A stretch of DNA of 64,000 nucleotides from Nakamurella flavida. GTDB taxonomy: Bacteria > Actinomycetota > Actinomycetes > Mycobacteriales > Nakamurellaceae. Below are positions 1 to 7,637 of the stretch, piece after piece. The DNA lies in contig NZ_JAUSQV010000001.1 of the NCBI RefSeq assembly GCF_030811475.1, positions 496,001 through 560,000 of the forward strand. The letters are read 5' to 3'. The translations under genes were made by a program, and so were the position numbers. A model generated the notes under the pieces. It worked only from the letters and a program-made list of their open reading frames with translations, searched no databases and was not told the DNA's origin. Each line of letters opens with the position of its first letter. Within the stretch, counting starts at the first letter, position 1.

Positions 1-1198
1 TGTCGATGCTGTCCACGCCGTCGACCGGCTTGTCCGTCACCAGCGCGACGCCGGTGTCGTAGAAGTCCAGGCCCTCGGTCACGGCCGGCTTCTCGCCGCC
101 ACGGGCGATGGTGACGATCGCGTTGACGCCGAGCTGGGCCATCAGCAGCGGGTACTGCTGCGAGGTGGCGCCGATGGTGCCGTTCTTGACGTTGGAGACG
201 CCTTCGCAGCCACCGTCGACGGAGACGACGAGGGTGTCGGTCTTGCCGGCGGCCTGCAGCGCGCTGGCGGCACCGATGGCAGCCTGCTCGTTGATGGTGT
301 AGACGACGTTGATGTCGGGGTTGGCGGCCAGGCAGTTCTCCATGGCCGTCTTGCCGCCGTCAGGGGTGGCCTGCGAGGCCTCCTGGCAGGCGATCTCGTA
401 CTCGCCACCGTCGTACGAGCCGGTCTTGGCCTCGTCGCCCTTGACGGTCTTGTCGGCGACGTCGATGCCCATGCCGGACAGGAAGCCCTGGTCGCGGTTG
501 ACGTCGACGGTCACGATCTTGTCGTTGAACGCGTCGAGCAGGGCGATGGTCGCCTTCTGGCCGGCCAGGGAGCCCTTGGCCCACTCGCCGACCAGGTTGC
601 CGGCCGAGAAGTTGTCGGTGGCGAAGGTGATGTCGACCGTGTCGGCCGGGTCCGGCGGGGTGTCCAGCGCGATGACGAAGAGGCCGGCAGCGCGGGCCTT
701 CTCGATCGCCGGGTTGACCGCGGGGCCGTTGGGGGTGATCAGGATGCCCTTGTCGCCGCGGGCGATGGACTGCTCGATCGCGTCGACCTGGCCCTGCTCG
801 TCACCGTCGGCCTTGCCGGCGGCGATGGTGATGGTGACGCCGTTGAGCTCGCCGGCGGCCTTCTGGGCGCCTTCCTGCATGGCGATCCAGAACGGGTTGG
901 TGGAGTCCTTGGTGATCAGGGTGACCGAGACCGGGTCGCCGTCCGGAACCGCGGCGCTGGAGGCGCTGGAGGAGCCGGCCGAACCGGAGGTGGCCGACCC
1001 GGAGGCGGCGCTGCTCGAGGCGGTCGCGCTGCTCACGGCGCTGCCGGCCGCGGAGGTCGCGGACGACACGGCGCTGCCGGCGGCGCTGGTGGCCGAGCTC
1101 GCCGTGTCGGAGGCGCCACCACAGGCGGAGAGCACCAGGGCGGAGGCGGCCACGAGGGCGAACGGGGCCGTCCACCGACGGAGGGAAGAGGTCTGCAT
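1..1198 (-). CDS. Sugar ABC transporter substrate-binding lipoprotein (RbsB/FrcB-like), C-terminus cut by window edge
   Basis: Translating the minus strand from the ATG at 1198 gives about 399 residues that stay open to base 1, so the C-terminus is missing. The N-terminus is a lipoprotein signal with lipobox LSAC (Cys26). A Ser/Ala-rich linker (residues about 30-83) follows, holding an 11-residue unit repeated at 34-44 and 45-55. The rest is a type I periplasmic-binding fold as in ribose or fructose binding proteins (ITKDSTNPFWIAMQEGA near 95). It should be anchored outside the membrane and deliver a sugar or polyol to an ABC importer beyond the left edge. The divergent polyol dehydrogenase genes support that substrate class. 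The exact substrate is unknown. Confidence 0.85.
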   Translation of the reverse strand, partial: MQTSSLRRWTAPFALVAASALVLSACGGASDTASSATSAAGSAVSSATSAAGSAVSSATASSSAASGSATSGSAGSSSASSAAVPDGDPVSVTLITKDSTNPFWIAMQEGAQKAAGELNGVTITIAAGKADGDEQGQVDAIEQSIARGDKGILITPNGPAVNPAIEKARAAGLFVIALDTPPDPADTVDITFATDNFSAGNLVGEWAKGSLAGQKATIALLDAFNDKIVTVDVNRDQGFLSGMGIDVADKTVKGDEAKTGSYDGGEYEIACQEASQATPDGGKTAMENCLAANPDINVVYTINEQAAIGAASALQAAGKTDTLVVSVDGGCEGVSNVKNGTIGATSQQYPLLMAQLGVNAIVTIARGGEKPAVTEGLDFYDTGVALVTDKPVDGVDSID

Positions 1199-1369
1199 GT
1201 GTTCTCCGAGCACTCATCTGGTGCGCACTCACGCACCATTGCGGATGTCGATTCACCCTCGGTGACGCCGGGAACTGGACGGGGACGAGCCGGGCCGGAG
1301 CCCAGCTGATCACCGCGTTGTGGTCGCCGTCACGAAGACTGTGCGAGGACCATAAGGCTGCCAACATGC

Positions 1370-1377
1370 TTGCGCAA
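1370..1377. promoter_or_regulatory. TTGCGCAA palindrome, candidate LacI-family operator
   Basis: TTGCGCAA is a perfect 8-bp palindrome with a central CG step, the arrangement typical of LacI-family operators. It lies between the divergent transport and dehydrogenase genes, and a LacI regulator is encoded at 3519-4544. Binding is inferred. Confidence 0.4.
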
Positions 1378-1414
1378 CCACTTGCGGTAACGCTTCGGAC
1401 TCGGTCTCCTGTGC

Positions 1415-1432
1415 CGCGCAAATCATTGCGCG
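1415..1432. promoter_or_regulatory. Perfect 7-4-7 inverted repeat, candidate operator
   Basis: CGCGCAA and TTGCGCG form a perfect inverted repeat around ATCA. The arms share the GCGCAA half site with the palindrome at 1370-1377, about 45 bp away, so the two could be bound together by one regulator. Confidence 0.45.
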
Positions 1433-1598
1433 AACCCTTGCCCTGTGGGACGCTCGCCGGGCCCGGATCACCGTCGACGCGGCGGCGATCCAGGTCCGCC
1501 GCGCACGGGCCCGCTCTCTCACCAGCCCCCTCGCGCGCGGCCCGGTGTCAGCGCAGACGTGTTGTCACCTCCCGTCGTCCCACGGAGGTTCCCACCCC

Positions 1599-2648
1599 AT
1601 GACAGCAGCCACCTCGGTCGTCGCAGGCGAGACCCTGCCGAGCAGCATGCGCGCCAGCGTCCTGACCGGCGCGTTGAAGATCTCGATGGACGAGCGCGCC
1701 GTTCCCACCCCCGCGCTGCATCAGGTCCTGGTCCACGTCTCGAAGGTCGGTGTCTGCGGGTCGGACATCCACTACTACCGCGAGGGCCGGGTCGGCCCCT
1801 TCGTCGTGGACGCGCCGCTGGTCCTGGGGCACGAGCTGTCCGGCCGGATCGTCGCCGTCGGCGAGGGCGTGGACACCTCCCGGATCGGCGAGCGTGTCGC
1901 CGTGGAGCCGCAGAAGCCGTGCCGGCTGTGCAGCCAGTGCAAGGCCGGCCGCTACAACCTGTGCCCGTTCATGGAGTTCTACGCGACCCCGCCGATCGAC
2001 GGTGCGTTCTGCGAGTACGTCGTCATCGAGTCCGACTTCGCCCACGCGGTGCCCGACGCGGTGAGCGACGAGGCCGCCGCGCTGATCGAGCCGTTGTCGG
2101 TGGGTATCGCGGCGTCCCGCAAGGCGCGCATCGTCCCCGGCTCGCGCGTGCTCATCGCCGGCGCGGGCCCCATCGGCGTCATCGCCACCCAGGCGGCGCG
2201 CGCGTTCGGTGCCGCCGAGGTCATCGTCAGCGACCCGGTCGCCGAGCGCCGGGCCATGGCCATGCGGTTCGGCGCCACCTCCACCATCGACCCGATGACC
2301 GAGGACTCCCGTCCGCTCAAGGTCGACGCCTTCGTCGACGCCTGCGGCATCCCGCGCGCCATCGTCTCCGGCCTGGAGTCGCTGCGCGGAGCCGGTGTCG
2401 CCGTGCTGGTGGGTACCGGGTTCGACGAGGTCTCGATGCCCATCCCGACCATCATGAACAACGAGCTGGTGGTGACCTCGGTGTTCCGCTACACCGACAC
2501 CTGGCCGCTGGGCGCGCATCTCGTCGCCTCCGGCCAGGTCGACCTGGATTCCCTGGTCACCAGTCGTTTCGACCTGGACACCGTCGAGGACGCGTTGAAC
2601 GCGGACAAAAACCCGGACAACCTCAAGACCATCGTGGAGGCCAAGTGA
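1599..2648 (+). CDS. Zinc-dependent polyol (sorbitol/iditol-type) dehydrogenase
   Basis: A 349-aa medium-chain dehydrogenase. The N-terminal GroES-like catalytic part has the zinc ligands CGSDIHYY and GHELSG, and a four-cysteine structural zinc lobe (CRLCSQCKAGRYNLC). A Rossmann domain (AGAGPIGVIATQAARAFGA) follows. HYYREGRVGPFVV is characteristic of sorbitol and xylitol dehydrogenases, which oxidise a polyol to a ketose with NAD. The start is the ATG at 1599 with GGAGG 10 bases upstream; the frame is open further upstream but without a better site. The stop overlaps the next start by four bases (GTGA), so the two genes are translationally coupled. Substrate preference cannot be read from the sequence. 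Confidence 0.88.
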   Translation: MTAATSVVAGETLPSSMRASVLTGALKISMDERAVPTPALHQVLVHVSKVGVCGSDIHYYREGRVGPFVVDAPLVLGHELSGRIVAVGEGVDTSRIGERVAVEPQKPCRLCSQCKAGRYNLCPFMEFYATPPIDGAFCEYVVIESDFAHAVPDAVSDEAAALIEPLSVGIAASRKARIVPGSRVLIAGAGPIGVIATQAARAFGAAEVIVSDPVAERRAMAMRFGATSTIDPMTEDSRPLKVDAFVDACGIPRAIVSGLESLRGAGVAVLVGTGFDEVSMPIPTIMNNELVVTSVFRYTDTWPLGAHLVASGQVDLDSLVTSRFDLDTVEDALNADKNPDNLKTIVEAK

Positions 2649-3409
2649 GCGTCCTGGACAGCTTCTCCCTGGCCGGCAAGCGGGCCCTGGTCACCGGGGG
2701 CAACCGTGGGCTCGGTGAGGCGTTCGCCCGCGGGCTGGCCGAGGCCGGTGCCCAGGTGATGATCTCCGGGCGCGACGAGGAGCGGAACGCCGCCGCGGTG
2801 GCGTCCGCCGCGAGCGACGGCCTGACCCTGCACAGCGTCGTCGCCGACATCACGAAGGACGCCGACATCGCCGCGATGACCGCGGCCACCGTCGAGACCC
2901 TCGGCGGCATCGACATCCTCGTGAACAACGCCGGCATCTGCTACCACCGCGATTCCTGGGACGTGCCGGACGACGAGTGGGACCACGTCTTCGATCTGAA
3001 CGTGCGCGCGCTGTTCAAGTGCAGCCGCGCCGTCGGTGAGCACATGAAGGCGACCGGCGGGTCGATCGTCAACATCGGATCCATCTCGGCCATGATCGTC
3101 AACCGCCCGCAGAACCAGGCCGCCTACAACGCGTCCAAGGCCGCGGTGCACCAGTTGACGAAGTCGTTGGCCGCCGAGTGGGCGCCGTACAAGATCCGCG
3201 TCAACGCGGTGTCGCCGGGGTACGTCAAGACGGAGATGGCCCCGGTCGACGAGCCGCAGTTCAAGCGGATGTGGATCGAGGACTCCCCGCAGCAGCGCTA
3301 CGCGGTGCCGTCCGAGATCGCCGGCAGCGTGGTCTTCCTGGCCAGTGACGCGGCCGCGTTCTGCACCGGCACCATCCTGGTCATCGACGGCGGTTACACC
3401 GTCTACTGA
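2645..3409 (+). CDS. SDR-family oxidoreductase (polyol/ketose type)
   Basis: A 254-aa classical short-chain dehydrogenase with the cofactor motif TGGNRGLG, the structural NNAG motif and the catalytic Ser and YNASK (Tyr/Lys), ending in the usual DGGYTVY. Proteins of this type interconvert polyols and ketoses such as sorbitol, arabinitol or xylulose. It starts at GTG 2645 inside the stop of the zinc dehydrogenase (overlap GTGA), so the two enzymes probably form a two-step oxidation pathway fed by the transporter at 1-1198. The natural substrate is inferred from context only. Confidence 0.85.
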   Translation: MSVLDSFSLAGKRALVTGGNRGLGEAFARGLAEAGAQVMISGRDEERNAAAVASAASDGLTLHSVVADITKDADIAAMTAATVETLGGIDILVNNAGICYHRDSWDVPDDEWDHVFDLNVRALFKCSRAVGEHMKATGGSIVNIGSISAMIVNRPQNQAAYNASKAAVHQLTKSLAAEWAPYKIRVNAVSPGYVKTEMAPVDEPQFKRMWIEDSPQQRYAVPSEIAGSVVFLASDAAAFCTGTILVIDGGYTVY

Positions 3410-3518
3410 TCCGCGGCGGGCCTGCCGCGCGTGGTGCACCCCGGCGGGCGGTGCGGTCGGTCGTCCCGGCCGCGCCGTCCGCCGTCGTGCATCACTCCGC
3501 GCGCGGGCGGCAGCCGGT

Positions 3519-4544
3519 TCAGACCGGATCCGGGAAGCACCCGCAGGATTCCCGGTGCACGAAGGACGGGGTCATCACCACCCGGCGGGTCTCCCGGCCG
3601 GGGGTGGCCAGCCGGGACATGGCCAGTTCGACGGCCTGCTCGGCCATCCGCCCGGTGGGTTGGGCGATGACGGTGAGTCGTGGCCGGAACAGGTCGGCCC
3701 ACTCGAAGTCGTCGAAGGCGACGAGGGCGACGTCCCGCGGCACCTCGAGCCCCAGGCGGCGCAGGGCGCGCATCGCCCCGATCGTCATCCGGTTGTTCCC
3801 GACCACCAGGGCCGAGGGCGGCCGCGCGGAGGTCATCGCCCGCACGATGAGCTCCTCGGTGCGGCCGGCGGCGCCGTGCCCGGGCAGGATGTTGTCCGGT
3901 CGCACCTCCAAACCGTTGCGCGCCATGGCCTGTCGGAAGCCCCGGGTGCGCTCGTCGGTGGTGCTGATGCCCGGGAACCCGCTGACCAGGGTGATGTCCT
4001 GGTGACCGAGACCGGCCAGGTGGTCGACCAGCTGGCCGGTGGAGACGACGTTCTCCGAACTGATCTGGTCGACGTCGGCGTCCACCGTGCGGTCCAGCAG
4101 GACGACGGGGACGCCCTGGCCCTGGGTGTACCGCAGGGCCGCGGTCGGGTCGGCCGACGGTGCGAGCAGGATGGCCTCGACCTGACGGGCCATCAACCCC
4201 GACAGCGCCCGCAGCTCGACCGAGACGTCGTCGTGGGTGTCGCTGAGCAGCAGCGAGTACCCGAAGCGTGATGCCGCCCGTTCGATCCCGTTGATCAGCT
4301 CGTCGAACGACTGGTTGGAGATCGCCGACATCGCGACCCCGAAGGTCCGGTTCCCGGTGTTCGGACTGCCCAGACCGCTGTGCAGGTAACCGACCTCGGC
4401 GATCGCCGCGAGCACGGCCTCCTCGGTGGCGGCTCGGACGGGGCGCGTGCGGTTGATGACGTGGGAGACGGTGGTGATGGAGACGCCGCTGGCCCGGGCG
4501 ATGTCCGCCATGGTCGCCGGGCGGCGGTGTCCCTTCGGCGGCAT
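3519..4544 (-). CDS. LacI-family transcriptional regulator
   Basis: A 341-aa LacI regulator. The N-terminal helix-turn-helix is ATMADIARASGVSITTVSHV, followed by the hinge and a sugar-binding periplasmic-type core. The ATG at 4544 is chosen although the frame is open to 4766, because the domain begins there and TACTAT ends six bases before it, implying a leaderless transcript. A 12-bp palindrome overlaps that -10 box and could allow autorepression. The gene is convergent with the dehydrogenase pair, so it is the likely local regulator of the polyol locus. Confidence 0.85.
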   Translation of the reverse strand: MPPKGHRRPATMADIARASGVSITTVSHVINRTRPVRAATEEAVLAAIAEVGYLHSGLGSPNTGNRTFGVAMSAISNQSFDELINGIERAASRFGYSLLLSDTHDDVSVELRALSGLMARQVEAILLAPSADPTAALRYTQGQGVPVVLLDRTVDADVDQISSENVVSTGQLVDHLAGLGHQDITLVSGFPGISTTDERTRGFRQAMARNGLEVRPDNILPGHGAAGRTEELIVRAMTSARPPSALVVGNNRMTIGAMRALRRLGLEVPRDVALVAFDDFEWADLFRPRLTVIAQPTGRMAEQAVELAMSRLATPGRETRRVVMTPSFVHRESCGCFPDPV

Positions 4545-4550
4545 GTGCGG

Positions 4551-4565
4551 ATAGTACGCGCGTAC
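4551..4565 (-). promoter_or_regulatory. lacI leaderless promoter overlapped by a 12-bp palindromic operator
   Basis: On the minus strand TACTAT (4556-4551) is followed by six bases and the ATG at 4544, placing the transcript start on the start codon. GTACGCGCGTAC (4554-4565) is a perfect palindrome with a CG centre that overlaps the -10 box. Both are read directly; autoregulation is inferred. Confidence 0.5.
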
Positions 4566-4663
4566 CAGCCATTTTCTCCCCCGCCAGGGGCGATCAGCGG
4601 CGTCCCGCACGGGCTTTCGGCCGAGCGCGACCCGCCGCTCGGGACGCCTGCCCGGACCCGGAA

Positions 4664-4689
4664 GGCCCACCTCCCGGGGGAGGTGGGCC
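4664..4689 (-). terminator. Hairpin terminator after the MMPL gene
   Basis: GGCCCACCTCC and GGAGGTGGGCC form an 11-bp perfect stem with a 4-base loop, 25 bases past the MMPL stop. There is no U tract, which is common in high-GC actinobacteria. Confidence 0.65.
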
Positions 4690-4713
4690 GTCGGGCAGAT
4701 CGGCGGAGCGGGA

Positions 4714-6963
4714 TCAGCGGGTGGAGCCGACCAGGTCACCCCGCGGGTCGTCCGCACCGGTGGCACCGCCGCCCTGGCCCCCGGCGCCGGCCGCGCTCGG
4801 GGTGGACGGCTGCTCGTCCTGGGTCAGCGCACTGCCCTCGACATCCAGGTGCGGCAGCTTCTGCAGCCAGCGCGGCAGCCACCACGCCCGCTCGCCGAGC
4901 AGGGCGAGAGCGGCCGGCACCAGGATCATCCGCACCACGAAGGCGTCGAACAGGATGCCCGCGGCGAGCGCGAACGCGATCGACTTGATGGTGGCGTCGC
5001 CCGCCGGCACGAACCCGGCGAACACCGAGAACATGATGAGCGCGGCGGCGACGACCACCGGGGCGGCCTGCCGGAACCCGGTCCGGATCGCCCCGGCGGC
5101 GGACTCGCCGCGGGTGTGGGCCTCGTGCATCCGGGACACCAGGAAGATCTGGTAGTCCATGGCCAGCCCGAACAGGATGCCGATGACCAGGATCGGCGTG
5201 AGGCTGATCAGCGGACCGGCACTCTCCAGATTGACCAGGGAGCCCAGCCACCCCCACTGGAAGACCGCGGTGGTCGCACCGAGGGACGCACCGATGGTGA
5301 GCAGGAAGCCCAGCACTCCGACCAGCGGGACCAGCAGCGAACGGAAGACCAGGATCAGCAGTACCAGGGCCAGACCGACGACCAGCAGCAGGTAGATCGG
5401 CAGGGCCTCGTCCAGGCTCTGCGCCACGTCCACGCTGACCGCGGTCGCCCCGGTCACCGAGGCGGTCGTGCCCCCCGCGTTGTCGGCCAGGAACGCCCGG
5501 AGGTCGGCGACCAGGGTCTCGGTCGCCTCGGTGGTCGGACCGGAGCCGGGGACGACGGTCAGCAGGGCCGCGGTACCGGCGGGGTTCGGGATGGGCGGGG
5601 TCACGGTGACCACGTCGGCGAGCGCGGTGATGCCCGGGGTGGCGGCCGCCGCGGCCTGGGTCGCTCCGGCTCCGTCGAACAGCACGGTGATCGGCCCGGT
5701 GAAGCCGGGCCCGAACCCGTCGACCAGCAGCTGCTGGGCGCGGGCCTGGGTGGTGCCGTCCGGCGGGGTCTGGATGAGCGTGGTCTGCATCGAGGCGAAC
5801 GGGACGGCCACGGCGCCGAGGGCGACGACGGACAGCAGCAGCGCGACGACGCGGTGGCGGGTCACCGTCCCGATCCAGCCGGGCAGGAACCGGCCCTCAC
5901 GGGGGGTGACGGGGGCGGCGTGCGCCCCGTACTGGGCGGCCCGCTGCCGACGCGGCAGCACGCGGCGGCCGAGCAGGGAGAGGACGGCCGGCACCAGGGT
6001 CAGCGCGACCAGCACGGCCACGACGATGGTGGCCGCGGCAGCCAGACCCATCTGCGTCAGGAACGGGATGCCGACGACGGTCAGCCCGGCGAGCGCGATG
6101 ACCACCGTGATGCCGGCGGTCACCACGGCCGATCCGGCCGTGCCGACCGCGAGCGGGATGGCCTCGGCGACGCTGCGGCCGCGGGAGAGTTCCTGCCGGT
6201 ACCGGCTGATGATGAACAGGCCGTAGTCGATGCCGACGGCCAGACCGAGCATGGCCGCCAGGATCGGGGTGGTCGAGGACAGCTCGGTGAAGCCGGTGAC
6301 GATGGTGATGCCCAGCACGCCGACGCCGACGCCGATGAGAGCGGTCAGCAGGTTCATGCCCGCGGTGATCAGCGTGCCGAAGGTGATGGCCAGGACGACG
6401 AGGGCGACGACCACGCCCAGGATCTCGGCGATGCCGCCGATGTGCAGCGGAGCCTGGGCAGCCTCTCCGGTGACCTCCAGGGTCAGGCCGGTGGCGGCCG
6501 ACTCCGCGGTGAGCGCGTCCGTCATCGCGGTCTGCTCCTCGGCGGTCACCTCGCCGGGCACTGCGGTGTAGGTGACGGTGCTGTAGGCGGTGTTCTGCTG
6601 CTGGTTGACCGTCGGCGCGGTGGGGCTCAACGGGTTGCTGGCCGACGCCACCCCCGGCAGGGTGCCGAGCTTCTCCACCAGGGTCGTCACCGCGGCCGCG
6701 TTCTGCGGCGAGGTCAGCTGCTGACCGTCCGGCGCCCGCATCACGACCTGCGCGGTGGCCCCGGACCCGGTCCCGAACTCCTGGCCGATGCGCTCCAGGG
6801 CGATGGTCGACTCCTGGCCCGGGATGGAGAACGAGTTCGACGTCTGCGGGGTGACCGAGACGGCGCCGGCCGCGCCGCCGATGAGGACGGCGAGCCAGAC
6901 GAGGACGACGAGCATCCGGCGGCGGTGCGCGAACGCACCGAGACGGGACAACAGAGCAGCCAT
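4714..6963 (-). CDS. MMPL/RND-family transporter
   Basis: A 749-aa membrane protein with the duplicated MMPL layout. A TM helix at about 15-35 is followed by an extracellular domain, five TM helices (about 180-340), a second lone TM and extracellular domain, and five more TM helices (about 510-690). Both halves have the family motifs near GLAVGIDYGLFIISRYRQEL and GLAMDYQIFLVSRMHEA, with the transmembrane Asp-Tyr pairs used for proton coupling. The tail is a short Gly/Ser-rich cytosolic segment. Such proteins export lipids, siderophores or drugs in actinobacteria. It starts three bases after the TetR stop, so the two are co-transcribed and probably TetR-controlled. Cargo unknown. Confidence 0.88.
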   Translation of the reverse strand: MAALLSRLGAFAHRRRMLVVLVWLAVLIGGAAGAVSVTPQTSNSFSIPGQESTIALERIGQEFGTGSGATAQVVMRAPDGQQLTSPQNAAAVTTLVEKLGTLPGVASASNPLSPTAPTVNQQQNTAYSTVTYTAVPGEVTAEEQTAMTDALTAESAATGLTLEVTGEAAQAPLHIGGIAEILGVVVALVVLAITFGTLITAGMNLLTALIGVGVGVLGITIVTGFTELSSTTPILAAMLGLAVGIDYGLFIISRYRQELSRGRSVAEAIPLAVGTAGSAVVTAGITVVIALAGLTVVGIPFLTQMGLAAAATIVVAVLVALTLVPAVLSLLGRRVLPRRQRAAQYGAHAAPVTPREGRFLPGWIGTVTRHRVVALLLSVVALGAVAVPFASMQTTLIQTPPDGTTQARAQQLLVDGFGPGFTGPITVLFDGAGATQAAAAATPGITALADVVTVTPPIPNPAGTAALLTVVPGSGPTTEATETLVADLRAFLADNAGGTTASVTGATAVSVDVAQSLDEALPIYLLLVVGLALVLLILVFRSLLVPLVGVLGFLLTIGASLGATTAVFQWGWLGSLVNLESAGPLISLTPILVIGILFGLAMDYQIFLVSRMHEAHTRGESAAGAIRTGFRQAAPVVVAAALIMFSVFAGFVPAGDATIKSIAFALAAGILFDAFVVRMILVPAALALLGERAWWLPRWLQKLPHLDVEGSALTQDEQPSTPSAAGAGGQGGGATGADDPRGDLVGSTR

Positions 6964-6966
6964 GGA

Positions 6967-7569
6967 TCAGGCCTCCAGCTGGTGGGGATCGGACGGGTGC
7001 ACGCCGGGGCTGCGTCGGCCGAGCGTGTCGAGACAGGTGGTGAGGATGAGCGGACGCCACGTGATGGCCTGGTCGTGCTCGGTGGCCGCCAGGGTGAGCA
7101 GGGCCAGCGCGGCCAGGGCGCCCAGGACGCGGACCGTGCGTTCGGTGACCGCGGCGGCCGGGTCGACGCCGAACAGGGCGATCACCCGGTCGCCGATGCG
7201 GTGGATCTCCTCGTCGGGCCCTTCGGCCGGCCCGTGACCGACGGGGGACAGCAGCAGGGCGACCAGTCCGGGATGGGCCAGGGCCAGATCGACCAGGACC
7301 TCCAGTGCGCGGGCGTCCCGGGACGGGCCGGTCGGCACGTCGCCGATGGCCTCGACGGCCTGGGCCTCGAGCGACGCGGCCCGCGAGAAGACGGCCGCGC
7401 GCAGCGCTTCCTTGCTCGGGAAATGGTGCAGCAGACCGGCTTTGGACAGCACGACCGCGTCGGCGATGTCCTGGACGGAGGTCTTGGCGAATCCGCGCTG
7501 TGCGAAGAGCGCCGCGGCCCGGTCGACGATGTCCGCGTCGGCCTGCGCGCGGAACGCTCGGGTGGTCAC
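6967..7569 (-). CDS. TetR-family regulator of the MMPL exporter
   Basis: A 200-aa TetR protein. The helix-turn-helix region is IADAVVLSKAGLLHHFPSKE (about 37-56), and the C-terminal ligand domain is divergent. The start is GTG 7569. A palindromic operator lies 33 bases upstream, and the MMPL gene follows with a three-base gap. The simplest reading is an autorepressor released by the exporter's cargo. Confidence 0.85.
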   Translation of the reverse strand: MTTRAFRAQADADIVDRAAALFAQRGFAKTSVQDIADAVVLSKAGLLHHFPSKEALRAAVFSRAASLEAQAVEAIGDVPTGPSRDARALEVLVDLALAHPGLVALLLSPVGHGPAEGPDEEIHRIGDRVIALFGVDPAAAVTERTVRVLGALAALALLTLAATEHDQAITWRPLILTTCLDTLGRRSPGVHPSDPHQLEA

Positions 7570-7601
7570 GCAGACGACAGTACGCCGCCGGCGACCAGGG
7601 C

Positions 7602-7629
7602 GGTCGGTTTACCGACCAGATCGGTCGGT
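7602..7629. promoter_or_regulatory. TetR operator: overlapping inverted repeats of GGTCGGT
   Basis: GGTCGGT (7602-7608), ACCGACC (7611-7617) and GGTCGGT (7623-7629) make two perfect inverted repeats that share the middle arm, with spacers of 2 and 5 bases. This sits directly upstream of the TetR gene, as expected for its operator. Confidence 0.65.
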
Positions 7630-7637
7630 CGGGTGCG

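Larger units (their letters stand above)
1199..1598. other. 400-bp divergent intergenic region of the polyol locus
   Basis: This stretch separates the divergent binding-protein and dehydrogenase genes and must hold both promoters. I see no supported gene in it. It is less GC-rich than its neighbours around 1340-1440 and carries two palindromes built on TTGCGCAA-like half sites (1370-1377 and 1415-1432), which are good candidates for LacI-family operators. No convincing -35/-10 pair could be fixed. Confidence 0.5.
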
